Part shown: positions 45,521-58,631 of the stretch, in pieces
Layout of the letters: every line of letters begins with the position of its first letter
Position numbering within the stretch: position 1 is the stretch's first letter
NCBI GenBank assembly: GCA_947561585.1
Contig: CANNZV010000936.1
Coordinates: 124,001 to 188,000, forward strand
Origin: Caprella mutica
Taxonomy: Eukaryota > Arthropoda > Malacostraca > Amphipoda > Caprellidae
Direction: 5' to 3'
DNA length: 64,000 bases
The notes under the pieces: generated by a model
The model's database searches: none
The model's input: only the letters and a program-made list of their open reading frames with translations
Told to the model about the DNA's origin: nothing
Program-made: the position numbers and the translations under genes

Positions 45521-46900
45521 TAAGGGTGACCCGTCCATTCGCCGAAAACACATTCACTGAAAATACATTCACTGAAAACACATTCGCCAAACGACACTTT
45601 CGTCGAAAAATATGATTATTTAAAACTGTAAACAAATTAATCCCATATGTCCATATGAAATTACATTACATATAAGTGTACATATAAGTGTATAAATTAC
45701 TTTACAATATTCTAAATAAATATTGGTTAAATTTCATAGAATTTACGTACGTAATTAACTCATATAATGTTATTGCTGCATTATTTGTGTCAGTTTATTA
45801 ACTCTATGTTAATCCTATTTTCTGTGTTCAATTATCAGTTACAGAAGAAAAAGATTTATTTTGTGTTGGTCTCACTTTATTTTAATCCTTCTAGATACAT
45901 CCCAGGTAGCAATGATTATCAGGCCAATGTTGTCCCGATATTGTCTCAATATTTCCAATGTTGTCCCAATATTGTCCCAAGAAAAATTGTTACCGGGGAT
46001 TGTAGAATCAGTCTGCTACTGTTAGTCGCTCGTGAAGCTTTCACTATACAGGGTGACCCACAAAAAGTCTACCAAACTACAAATTTGTATATTTCAACAA
46101 CTAGCTAATGAAGGTATAGTTAAAACAAATTTATTTCTAGGTTTTAAGAATATTCATATAACTTTTCCTTATATAAAATATTGACAATATGGAGAAATGT
46201 ATTTGAGTACAATAAGGAAGTTATTATAACAGAATTATTTCTTTGTTTCCGAGAAATTCAATCTCGAAAATTGAAGATTTAGAGATATATAATCCATTTA
46301 TTTTAACATAAACTTTTTAAAAGGAGTTGCTAAATAAAATTGATTTTGACTTCCTTTTTGTACTCAAATACATTTCTCCATATTGTCAATATTTTATAAA
46401 AGGAATAGTTGTATGAATATTCTTTAAACCTAGAAATAAATCTGTTTTAACTATACTTTAATAGTCGTCGAAATATACAAAATTATAGTTTGATAGACTT
46501 TTTTGGGGGGTTAAAGCTTCACGAGCGACACAGTAGCAGACTGATTCTACAATGTACATATATAGAAAGATTAAAATAAAGTAAGATCAACACAAACTCT
46601 TTTTCTTCATTAACTTATAATTGAACACAGAAAATAGGATTAACATAGAGTTAATAAACTGACACATTAATGCAGAAATAACATTATATGAGTTAATTAA
46701 GTTAACGTAAATTCTATAAAGTTTAACCAATAATTATGTAGAATATTATAAAGTAATTTATTCACTTATATGTTAGTTCATCTCTATGTAATTCCATCTG
46801 GATATATGAGATAAATTTGTTTACCTTTTTAAATAATCATATTTTTCGACGAATGTGTCGTGCTGCGAATGTGTTTTCGGCAAATTGACCTAAAACCTTT
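45521..46900. mobile_element. Long palindromic element D after C3 exon 6
   Basis: Near-identical to 26178-27551. One terminal CGAAAA repeat unit differs (ACATTCACTGAAAATACATT here). Foldback B is absent downstream, leaving the single ATAAATAAG at 47273-47281. Confidence 0.8.
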
Positions 46901-49680
46901 ATTAAGTAATTTTCTTTACGACTACAGACAAATTCGAGAAACTGCCCGAGTAATATCACAAGCTGTTCTATTTTTTTATCTTCATCTGAGGAGTTGTCCA
47001 GCTCTATACCTCCGGTTTGATTGTTGTTTATTTTATTACATTGTTGTAAATTATGTTATAGATAGATATAAAACTGACCGATAAATAGTCTAAGGTTATT
47101 CAAAGGATATGTTATTAATTATTTGATTCTATTCGTGCAAACACAGGAACATTTATTTGGAAAAAATGGAGATTTACTCAAAATAAGAAAAGTAAATTTC
47201 ACCAGATGACTAATACTGATATCAATAAAGTTTCGGTTTATTAGCTACAGATTAATAATTTCTAATCGGTATATAAATAAGAGTTATTCTTGACTATAAA
47301 TAAACCAAACAAGTATTTACTTCAAATTAAATCGAACAAGGATTAACATATTTTGGTTGTTTTATTTGTTCGTTGTTTACCGTTTTTTAGTTAATTTGAA
47401 TCCATTCGAATATATTAGAGAGTGAAGCCAATTTATCCCCTGTTTCGGTTAGTAAACAGTTCAGACACAGAGTAGCTTTATTGCGTTCATCATCTCACCA
47501 CACAATTTCACATCTTTCTTTAAATTTCTTTGTATTTTTCGTGATCTTCTCTCCAAATATTTCAGTTCTTAAGTGAAATTGTTTCATTTTCCGAATAATT
47601 TAGTAACTTTTTGTTATTTCTACACTAATGATTTCATGCTCGTGGAGCCTGTAAGAGAACACAGTCATTGCATGATTCTGAATATCTTCTTTAATCTTTG
47701 GCATCTTTGAAATCCTTAAATCTTCGATTCTATTTTGTCAGTGAATATTAAATACTTTTAAATTTAATAGAAATCAATAGAATGTATAGTATAACAAGCC
47801 TAATTATGCTCCAATGGCTCAAATTATTATAATTGTAAATAAATTACTGTTTAGAAATCACCGAAACCAGCTAAACTGTAAACCGGTTCACCTAATGCAG
47901 AAGTAAATATTTCCATTTGGTGCAATATTATTTAGAATATTCATAAAAAATCAATAAATTATATATTTTTCACATAATTTTGACATCATATCAGAAATAT
48001 ATTCACATTTAACTCTGCTACTGTTAATTTATCTATAAAATTCACAATTGATTTTATATGACGTCATACATTCCTATTTAACTACCTAATGAAATTCAAA
48101 TAAATAGTTTAGTTTGTTGTTTAATTTTCATTATTTAATAATCCAGAAGATGACAACCAACCTCTTATGTTAAAGAATAATTAAAAGTTTATCCCAATGC
48201 CTCGTGTACAAATTACCTACACAACTCAACTAATGACGACTTGTGACATCAAATGATTATTTTCCAACCTACAATCGATAAATTGAAGCTTTTTACTTTT
48301 CTGTTCGATTGATGCTCCGTAACATCGAGAAATTGTGATATTTATTATCCGTTTATACTTTTTTCACTTAATACTGAATTGAAGCAATGAAAGAATTTAT
48401 TCGTGAAAATAATAATACTTATACTCTTATTGTTGAATTATCGTGAAAAATACACTAAAAATACATACTTAAATAATATTCACTTTAAAGCTCAATGGCT
48501 TATAGGGCAACCTAACTATTAAAGAAATGTATATAATTTATACCTTGAAATGAATACATTCAATTAATGAAGCTCATTACAGGAAGATATAAAAGAGGCA
48601 TGCATAACTGACTGCAGAAATTAAATACTTTTTTAAGTACTTCAATTCCTCATCACTGAATGACTTGCTTATTTTTCTCGAACTATAGTTATTGAACAGA
48701 TTGAACTTGATTAAAATCATGAGTGATTATATTAAATTGTTCCATTTTAACTTCAATGTTTAGGGACTCTTATAGACACTACATGTACAATAAACAATTA
48801 CGACAGGCAATAATAGAGCTAAACTAGTTAGCTTAAAAAACATTCCTCATATTATTTTTAATCTAAAATTCAAATTGAATTAGATTTCAATTCACAATAC
48901 CTAGTTATAATAAATATATACAATCTGACATGTAAATCCGTCACACCTGATTGGTGGAAAGTTCCTTTGTGTTAATGACGTCACCATCACCAACTCTAAT
49001 ATTAATATAAAGGCATTGTCTTGACTTCCCTTCTATTAACTTTGGTATAAATTAACACTTAGCAAACTTCTGTTATTGGGTGCAAAATATAATGATACAC
49101 CCTGTATATTATTAAACACTAATGGTATCAGGAATTAACCATTTCATTTATTAACGGAATTATTTATTTAATCTATTTATTATATTAAAATTGGTATTGA
49201 GTGAATTACAATTACAAGTGTTTATCCAAACTAATTAGTTACTGATCTAATATTTATTGCCATAAGTATGTTATAGTTATCCTGTTAATTAGTTTTCTTT
49301 TAAACAAAAGAAAATTAATGACAGTTCTCTCTAGAAAAATTGTTTGGGTAACAATTTTAATTTGAGGAAATGTTAACAAAATTTTTGACTTCGATTGAAT
49401 TAAACTATTTGTACTCCAATATAATGAATATTAAAAATTGATTTAATTGAACATGTCTTGTATTATTTGAAGCTCTATTAAGTTATTTTCTGGGAGTAAA
49501 TTAACTTAACCTAAAATATACAAATAAACGTTGTGAGTCTAATTTAATTAATTGGAAATTATAAATTTATTAACTCCAAGTTCCATTGACTTTAAATGGT
49601 ATGAATTAATTCAATATAATGTTGAAGTAATCAAATACTTTTCATTGTGTAACTTTCTTTTCTTCTCTAACTTTCAAAAG
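46901..49680 (+). other. C3-C4 intron without the DIRS element
   Basis: Matches the C2-C3 intron on both sides of the DIRS insertion and so serves as its empty site (about 48530-48545). It also gives the empty site of the C4 hAT-like element (48424-48432). TGACGTCA occurs near 48059 and at 48976. No gene was seen. Confidence 0.75.
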
Positions 49681-49992
49681 GTCTCAATATGTCCACCATC
49701 TTGACTTGATCTGCGCAGCTGATTTCAGCGAAACTGTTATCAAGCAAGAAGAACCTGCATTGAGGCACTTCCTTCACTATGAAGTGAACACCAGCAACCG
49801 CCTCACAGCTCTTGGCAAAGTGATGAACTACAGTCAGCAATCAAGTGCCCACTCGAGTGGAGTTGATGGGGATGAGACAAATAGTGGAGAGAAGTCAGGG
49901 CAAATCAAAGAAATTGAGATAAAGCTTTTGGACAGTTATCGTAACTTCGAACCTCTGAGTGATGGTATCTTCCAAGACCTGCAACCAGTGAG
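49681..49992 (+). CDS. C4 exon 2
   Basis: 312 bases, symmetric phase 2. It shares QQSSAHSS with C3 but KLLDSYRNF with C2, with NSGEKSG and NFEPL of its own and LQPVR at the end. This mosaic of C2-like and C3-like sites suggests gene conversion between cassettes or inheritance of an ancestral state. Confidence 0.9.
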
Positions 49993-52525
49993 GTAAATTA
50001 GTGATAGTAACTTGATAAGTGACAACAGACACACTAAAGTCTCCCTATCTATTGGTGTACATTAGTGGATTAATATCCATTGAGAGCTATGGTAAGACAA
50101 AATACACATAGAAAATTATATAGATAATTATTGGTAAAAAGATACAAATTAATATATTCACAAGCATCACTCTCCCTCCCATTATAAATACACCCCCCCC
50201 CCCCCGTAAATAGACCATCCCCTCATTACCCCCTCCCTTAAATAGTTTCCTTACGTTTATTTGTCTGCCTGCGGTCTGCCACGTTTCAAGTAATATTCAG
50301 GTGGTAGCATGAATAAAATTTCTCATATGAATGAAATTAATGATTCCTTTAACTTAATTAGAAATTATTTACAATCTACAGTGTTAATTTTTAATGAACT
50401 CTTTACAAGCTGTCATTAAATTTATATACTCTATGCTTTAATATTATCGTCATTATTCAATTAATAACTTTAGCTAAATCTGAGGGACCAGAAGTGTGGA
50501 TAGTTAAATTATACAAATGATGATGCTATTGTGAAAATTATACTAGTACTAGTGTACTTTGCCGTTAAAAATAACGGGGTTTCAATAGTATTAATACTGG
50601 TGAAGCTTAACCCGTTAAAATGTACTTTCCCGTTAAAATAAATAAAATAAAAATTAAAAGATCATAATCAATATAATTCTGTGTGTTTCATGATAACATT
50701 TACCATGTTAAAATGATAAATTATACTGTTTTTCTTATATGATCGAAATTGTGGAACTGTCCGATAATTCGTAACTTACCCCATTTATTTCGCACAATGA
50801 ATAAATTATTATTCCCTTACACCTCAAAATATTTGAATAGTCTGCATTAGTGATACAGTTTGCCATACGCAATACACATATATAAATTTCCTAGCATTTG
50901 GAGACAGCGGACACCAAATAAACACACGACGGAAATTATTAGGAGAGTCAAATATTTTGAGGTAAATTGATTAATAATTTGTTCTTTAGGTAAAATAATT
51001 AGGGTTAGTTAGAATTACCGGACAGTTCCACAACAAATTCGATCATATGAGAAAACCTATTTAATTTATCATTTTTAACATGAAAAATGTAACTATGATT
51101 CACACTGGATTATATTGATATGATCTTCCAATTTTTTTCTATTTTAACAGGTCTGCAATCAATATTATTTCTATCGAAAAACTTCTATTGTAATAGGAAA
51201 GTACACTATAGCAATTAAAATAGTAAATAAAATAATGAATAATAAATTAGAATGACTATAATAAAGACTAAATATAAAGGCAGGCCCTGCTTTTATAACA
51301 CCCTGCTTTTATAAAAACTAGTAATAATTGCGAGACATGTCTCGATATTATTACCGTTCGTAGACTTGGACAACAGAGACAATTTTTGTGATGGTTATTT
51401 CACGGTAACTACAATAAATATCAAAATTATTATTCAGATGAGGTTATTAGAAGCAATTGGTTCAGAAATTCAACATGTCCCATTTTAGGGTTAGTTCCGT
51501 GTTATCGCACGGTTTCATGTTTTCGGGCAAGTTAAAATCTATATACAATAATCATTATTCAACTTTTATTCTAATTGGTATCCATGATACCAATTAGAAT
51601 AAAAGTTAAAGAATAATTAATATATTTTCTTTTAACGTGTCCGAGAATGTAGAACCAACAAATTACTTGGACCTTACTAACAAAAATATTTCACAGAGCA
51701 TTTAATTGCTGTTTGTTCAATGTAACACAATTAAATAAATCTAAGTATCTATTAATTACTCACCTATGATGAGTTATAGTTAGGCTATGGTTAGATTTTA
51801 AAACCTTTAATAAATTCACTATTTTAAACTTTCACCACAGTCACAAACACTGATTATTAATAGGCGTATATAGTACTATAACTCGAAAACAAATTTTCTT
51901 TCATTATAACTCATAGAAAATGAGATGTACAATTAAGGATTGTCCATTATATATTTATTGTTACTTTTCCCCGCTTTAATTACCGTGTGGTATTTAAACT
52001 GAGTAGTGATTTGGTAATAAAAGCAGGGCCTCCTTGTAGAGTAAACACGAAACTAAATGAAACAATAACGAAACAAAGAGAAATGGTTTAGCGTTCAATG
52101 CTACGTAACCAGTACTTGTATCCAATAGAAAGCAGTGTGCACGTAGCAAAAAAAGAAAAATATATCAAAACGTTCAACTCGACATATACCATATATCAGT
52201 TATCAACAAAACACAGTAACTTTATCAATTTTTAAAATTTTACATCGGTTTTCAGATCCACAGGGTCGTCAGGAATATTTCTATTTAATAAAAACATAGC
52301 TTTTGTGTTGTCAGCATTTATTTACAATCTATTTGCACTGGCCCACTGTTCAAAAAGCACCAACTCATTATTAACTGTGCCAATTAACTCTGTGAGTGAG
52401 GAACTCCTCATTGATATGGTTGTGTCGTCAGAAAATAGGATGTACGGAAGGAGACAAATAACACACATCATTCACATGAATTAAAAATATTACGGCACCT
52501 AAATTGATAAGTTTTCTTTTTTCAG
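49993..52525 (+). other. C4 intron 2
   Basis: Like C3 intron 2, with both palindromes (about 50680-51110 and 51490-51685), plus a C4-only insertion at 51969-52299. The poly-C run near 50192 is one or two bases longer than in C3. Confidence 0.7.
51969..52299. mobile_element. C4-specific 331-base insertion
   Basis: Absent from the aligned position in C3 (near 41250). CTTTT flanks both sides (51964-51968 and 52300-52304), a possible 5-base target duplication. It starts with a hairpin-prone CCGCTTTAATTACC ... GGTAATAAAAGCAGGG segment, resembling one at 62873-62927. No coding potential. Confidence 0.7.
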
Positions 52526-52686
52526 GTGCAGCATCATACGCTTCAGGGGCTGTCTTGACTCAAGCTTTTGTCTGAATGTTCTGAAGAGTAAACTAACTGA
52601 AAGAAGTGGTGTCTTTATCAGTACTCCGTCTATAAGAGACCACAAACTGAACATTCTGAACGGCGTGGAGACAAACTATGTCATGC
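52526..52686 (+). CDS. C4 exon 3: LRR-like segment
   Basis: 161 bases, phase 2 in and 1 out. It reads RCSIIRFRGCLDSSFCLNVL, with SGVFIS and GVETNYVM. The last base is C instead of G, giving Gln rather than Glu at the split codon; the donor is C|GTAAGT. The frame is intact. Confidence 0.9.
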
Positions 52687-52891
52687 GTAAGTGTACATGT
52701 TTGAAACTCGCATGTTTGTTATCCATGACTTGTATGCTTATGAATGAGTACATTGGTTAATATTGCTTCTAAAGTAAATACAATTACTAAACAATATATT
52801 TTTTAAATAAGTGATATGTGATTTATGATAATAATTGATTTGCTTAATTAAATCAACTATGGAAAAAGTTAATAATTATCAGTTATAAAAC

Positions 52892-54879
52892 TTACAGCTT
52901 TTTAACATTAATTTAAAACAATTCAAGTTTAATTTATAATAAGTCAAGTTTAATTTAAAATAAAATTCTATGGGCCCTCGATGTCACACATAGGAAGCTC
53001 TGCACTAATACCATTATATTAGTAATGAGAGGGAATGAGATCATGAGAGTAGTGAAATGAGAGAAGTGAGAATTTAATGAGAGAAGTGAGAATTTAATGA
53101 GAGGAGAGAATTAAGATGAGAGAAGTGAGCGAAATGAAATGACAGTAGAGAGAATTTAGTTAGATGAGATGAGAGAAATGAAATGAGAGAAGTGAGTGAA
53201 ATGAGAGAAGTGAGTGAAATGAGTGAAATGAAAGAAGTGAGTGAAATGAGAGAAGTGAGAGAAATGAGAGAAGTGAGTGAAATGAGAGAAGTGAGTGAAA
53301 TGAGAGAAGTGAGTGAAATGAGAGAAGCGAGTGAAATGAGAGAAGCGAGTGAAATGAGAGAAGTGAGTGAAATGAGAGAAGTGAGTGAAGTGAGGATTTA
53401 GTGAGATGAAAGGATTGAAATGAGAGAAGTGAGCAATGGAAGATTATGGTGGGCAATGAAAGATAATGGTGCGCAATGAAAGATAATGGTGCGCAATGAA
53501 AGATAATGGTGGGCAATGAAAGATTATGGTGGGCAATGAAAGATTATGGTGGGCAATGAAAGATTATGGTGGGCAATGAAAGATTATGGTGGGCAATGAA
53601 AGATTATGGTGGGCAATGAAAGATTATGGTGGGCAATGAAAGATTATGGTGGGAAATGAAAGATTATGGTGGGAAATGAAAGATTATGGTGGGAAATGAA
53701 AGATTATGGTGGGCAATGAAAGACTATGGTGGACAATGAAAGATTAGGGTGGACAATGAAAGATTATGGTGGACAATGAAAGATCAGGGTGGGCAATGAA
53801 AGATTATAGTGGGCAATGGAAGATTATGGTGGGCAATGGAAGATTATGGTGGGCAATGAAAAAGATTAAGGTGGCAATGAAATATTATAGTGGGCAATGA
53901 GAAAGATTAAGGTGGCAATGAAAGATTATGGCGGGCAATTAAAAAGATTAAGGTGGCAATGAAAGATTATGGTGGGCAATGAGAAAGATTAAGGTGGCAA
54001 TGAAAGATTATGGCGGGCAATGAGAAAGATTAAGGTGGCAATGAATGATTATGGTGGGCAATGAAAAAGATTAAGGTGGCAATGAAATATTATGGCGGGC
54101 AATTAAAAAGATTAAGGTGGCAATGAAAGATTATGGTGGGCAATGAGAAAGATTAAGGGGGCAATGAAAGATTATGGCGGGCAATGAATGAAAAAGATTA
54201 AGGTGGCAATGAAAGATTATGGTGGGCAATTAAAAAGATTAAGGTGGCAATGAAAGATTATGGTGGGCAATGAGAAAGATTAAGGTGGCAATGAAATATT
54301 ATGGCGGGCAATGAGAAAGATTAAGGTGTCAATGAATGATTATGGTGGGCAATGAAAAAGATTAAGGTGGCAATGAAAGATTATGGCGGGCAATTAAAAA
54401 GATTAAGGTGGCAATGAAAGATTATGGTGGGCAATGAGAAAGATTAAGGTGGCAATGAAAGATTATGGTGGGCAATGAAAGATTATGGTATACTCTCATG
54501 ATCTCATTCCCTCCCATTACTAATATAATGATATTAGTGCAGAGCTTCCTATGTGTGATATCGAGGGCCCATAGAATTTTATTTTAAATTAAACTTCATT
54601 TTTTTAAATTTTACTTGAATTTTTTTAAATTAAAGTTGAACTATTTTAAATTAAAGTTGAACTATTTTAAATTAAGTTGATCTATTTTAAATATAACTTG
54701 ATTTATTTTAAATTAAAGTTGATCTATTGTAAATATAACTTGATTTATTTTAAATTAGACTTGAATTGTTTTAAATTAAACTTGATTTATTTTAAATTAG
54801 ACTTGAATTGTTTTAAATTAAACTTGATTTATTTTAAATTAGACTTGAATTGTTTTAAATTAATGTTAAAAAGCTGTAG
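52892..54879. mobile_element. Foldback element C, expanded copy in C4 intron 3
   Basis: At 1988 bases this is the largest of the three copies. It contains a GAGAGAAGTGAGTGAAAT block (53035-53430), about 20 units of AATGAAAGATTATGGTGGGC (53430-53860), and then a higher-order repeat alternating AAAGATTAAGGTGGCAATG with AAAGATTATGGCGGGCAATG (53860-54480). The arms are inverted as in the other copies. Confidence 0.85.
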
Positions 54880-55041
54880 ATGTTGACTGCAACTGATAAT
54901 TTTATTCTTTAAATATATAATAAAAAAATATTTTATTTCAATTAATAATCTTAATTATCATCACATACCATATATGGTACACCATGTAGTTATGCAGGTT
55001 ATGTCATTCAATTATCTGTTATTCCCAATTCATTGTTACAG

Positions 55042-55219
55042 AGTTTATGTTGAAGTATGAAGGTGAGAGTCTCGGTGTTAGTAGTTTTCCTTTGCCGCGT
55101 CATGGCAATGGTTGTCCCCCTGTACTTCGTTTAATGGACTCACCAGCTGCTTCTATAGATAATGTCTGCAGTATAATCAGCAGCCTAGCACCAGTAAAGT
55201 CTACCGAAAACTCAAGAAC
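55042..55219 (+). CDS. C4 exon 4
   Basis: 178 bases, phase 1 in and 2 out. It reads QFMLKYEGESLGVSSFPLPR then HGNGCPPVLRLMDSPAASID, ending KSTENSRT. The frame is intact. CAT (His) sits where C3 has TAG and C2 AAG. Confidence 0.9.
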
Positions 55220-55988
55220 GTGAGTCATGAGACTGTTTGTCCAAACAGTTACCTCAGTGTTAAACATTGTTAGCATTTCAAGAAATGGAATAAAAGTAAA
55301 AGTTTAAGAGTGTTTAATTAGAGTACAATTCGTTACTAATTTGAATTTAAATACCATTGAAATTGGAAATAATATTGGTTGGAACACTGAGTAAATCATG
55401 TTATCTATTTCATATTATTTAAATATTTCTCTTTACATTAATTATATATAATACTTACTTCCTGGTGTTTAATCTGTGACATGAGGAACAAAAATAACAC
55501 CCATTTTATATTATTTTTTTTAACAGGTAACTTAAATTAACTTTTTAATACTCATATCTGTTCACCTTCTCCATGAAATATAGGTACTAGAATGATAGAT
55601 AAAAATATATGAAAAATTCATATTAAATATAAGGACATCAAATATAAGTACTACAAATGATAAATGAAAATATATATAAATATATTTAATTACCATTTTC
55701 AATTACCTGTACACCAGGTATAAATAAACTTTTAACTTTTTAATACTCATATCTTTTCATCTCTTCCATGCAATAGAAAAATCAAATTAAAAATGGAAAT
55801 ACCCTCCTGTGAAGATAATGTCCTGATATTTTGTAATTTATATCTATTATCTGATGAGATTTAAGGTGTGGATTAGCTTCTAATTTCAAAGAGATAAATA
55901 TTACAGGAGTTAATATTAATGATTATCATACTTCACATTCATTAGTAACAGTGTATGCCTATTACTATAGTTATTTTTCACGTTACAG
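55220..55988 (+). other. C4 intron 4
   Basis: Near-identical to C2 and C3 intron 4. Nothing else was recognised. Confidence 0.7.
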
Positions 55989-56114
55989 ATTCTTTGAGCT
56001 GTTTCTAGCGAGATGTTCTCTCACTGCTTCTGAAGCCAAATCTTTGGTGGATAAGTTAAGCGCCAAGAATTTCATAACTGTGAATGAGGGAGTTACCAGG
56101 GCAGTGGAACTCAG
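55989..56114 (+). CDS. C4 exon 5: LRR-like exon
   Basis: 126 bases, symmetric phase 2. It reads FFELFLARCSLTASEAKSLV then DKLSAKNFITVNEG. It is closest of the three to the C1 sequence at FNELFLARCSLT, so C4 may be nearest the ancestral state in this exon. Confidence 0.92.
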
Positions 56115-56219
56115 GTCAGTTTGTTAAGATGAACCATGCAGTACAGGAAAGGTAAAATGAAACAAATATATTAAAATTATACATGTGTAGTAGCTGTATA
56201 AAATTAGTGCAAAATTAAA

Positions 56220-56790
56220 ATTACTAATAATCATTCAAAATAATTCATAAATATTACCAATTATTTGGCAATTATTCATAAAAATGAAAATTATTCCAAA
56301 TTATTCATAAAAATCATAATTATTCCAAATTATTCATAAAAATCATAATTATTCTAAATTATTCATAATCATCATAATTATTCACAATTATTCATAATAT
56401 AATTAATCATGATCATCATTAATCCTAGTAAATCATAATTAATCACACTTAATTGTTTTAATTTTCATTAAATGATAGATAACTCTTATAAATTATAATC
56501 AATCATCATTTATAAATACCAATCTTATATAATCATTATTAATCATTATTATTTATTATTATTTTATCATTATTTATCATTATTAATCATTGTTTTTCTT
56601 CATTGTTCATTATTATTCATTGTTAATCTTTATTAATTATTATTGTTCATTATTATTCATTAATATTCATTATTATTCATTATTATTCATTTTTATTCAT
56701 TATTATTCATTATTATTCATTATGAATCAACATGAATCATGTTTAATCTTCATTAATCATTATGAATCATGTTTAATCTTTATTAATCAT
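56220..56790 (+). repeat. Degraded decamer array in C4 intron 5
   Basis: Imperfect AAATTATTCATAAAAATCAT units, then about ten TTATTCATTA-like units with interruptions (GAATCAACATGAATCATGTT). This is the least homogeneous of the three arrays. Confidence 0.85.
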
Positions 56791-57141
56791 TATTCCTACA
56801 ATGTGTTTCAAACTTTTCCGAATATATAATTTTATGAGTCAGTATCTATGATACAAGTAGGTATATATAAATATTCCAGGTTCGCCCTTCAGACAGAAAA
56901 GGTCCCGAAAATCATTTTAAAATTGTTTTTTTTTAAATAATAATATTCTATTTTTCGAACTTATTTAATGTAGTTTATAAAGCAATATATCAATAATAAG
57001 ATTAAATAGATGGAGTGCATTATTATATAATAGTAACTTATTTCCACGATCAAACTTCATAAGTCTCACAATTATAGTAAAACAAATAAATAATTGAAAT
57101 GCCATTACTTTTAGTTGATAACACATGTTATTCTATTTCAG

Positions 57142-57225
57142 TTCTGCACGCAATGAGTGGTGCGAGGCTTGCAGTGACAAACACAGCAAAGACAATCTTA
57201 CCTGCTACAAGCTAGAGCTGACAAG
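57142..57225 (+). CDS. C4 exon 6: CX2CX3HX6C exon
   Basis: 84 bases, symmetric phase 2. It reads SARNEWCEACSDKHSKDNLT then CYKLELTR. Cys and His are retained. It splices in phase 2 to the terminal exon at 61244. Confidence 0.9.
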
Positions 57226-57253
57226 GTAGGAACACACTCTATAATATATTTAT

Positions 57254-58631
57254 TAAGGGTGACCCGTCCATTTGCCGAAAATACTTTCTCCGAAAATACA
57301 TTCGCCAAACGAGACTTTCGTCGAAAAATATGATTATTTAAAACGGTAAAAAAATTAATCCCATATGTCCATATGAAATTACATTACATATAAGTGTACA
57401 TATAAGTGTATAAATTATTTTACCATATTCTAAATAAATATTGGTTAAATTTCATAGAATTTACGTACGTAATTAACTCATATAATGTTATTGCTGCATT
57501 ATTTGTGTCAGTTTATTAACTCTATGTTAATCCTATTTTCTGTGTTCAATTATCAGTTACAAAAGAAAAAGATTTATTTTGTGTTGGTCTCACTTTATTT
57601 TAATCCTTCTAGATACATCCCAGGTAGCAATGATTCTCAGGCCAATGTTGTCCCAATATTGTCCCAATATTTCCAATGTTGTCCCAATATTGTCCCAAGA
57701 AAAATTGTTACCGGGGATTGTAGAATCAGTCTGCTACTGTTAGTCGCTCGTGAAGCTTTCATTATACAGGGTGACCCACAAAAAAGTCTACCAAACTATA
57801 AATTTGTATATTTCAACAACTAATGAAGGTATAGTTAAAACAGATTTATTTCTAGGTTTTAAGAATATTCATATAACTTTTCCTTTTATAAAATATTGAC
57901 AATATGGAGAAATGTATTTGAGTACAATAAGGAAGTTAATATAACAGATTTATTTCTTTGTTTTCGAGATATTCAATCTCGAAAATTGAGATTTAGAGAT
58001 ATATAATCCATTTATTTTAACATAAACTTTTTAAAAGGAGTTGTTTAATATAATTGATTTTGACTACCTTTCTGTACTCAAATACATTTCTCCATATTGT
58101 CAATATTTAAAGGAATAGTTATATGAATATTCTTTAAACCTAGAAATAAATCTGTTTTAACTATACTTTAATAGTCGTTGAAAAATATGTTGTCTATCAA
58201 AATTACCGGACCACCAGTTTGATAGACTTTTTAGCGGGTTAAAGCTTTTTTGGGAGCGACACAGTAGCAGACTGATTCTACAATGTACATATATAGAAAT
58301 ATTATAATAAAGTAAGATCAACACAAACTCTTTTTCTTTATTAACTGATAATTGAACACAGAAAATAGGATTAACATAGAGTTAATAAACTGACACTAAT
58401 AATGCAGCAATAACATTATATGATTAATTAAGTTAACGTAAATTCTATAAAGTTTAACCAATAATTATGTAGAATATTGTAAAGTAATTTATTCACTTAT
58501 ATGTAAGTTCATCTCTATGTAATTCCATCTGGATATATGAGATAAATTTGTTTACCTTTTTAAATAATCATATTTTTCGGCGAATGTGTCGTGCTGCGAA
58601 TGTGTTTTTGGCGAATTGACCTAAAACCTTT
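57254..58631. mobile_element. Long palindromic element D after C4 exon 6
   Basis: Third copy of the palindrome, slightly more diverged than the C2 and C3 copies. It includes an insertion near 58190 (AAATATGTTGTCTATCAAAA with GGACCACCAG). Confidence 0.8.

Noticed and set aside
53160..53516. Frames with LLSFHSLLSFH or SEMREVSEMRE repeats
   Set aside because: They arise from the GAGAGAAGTGAGTGAAAT block inside foldback C.
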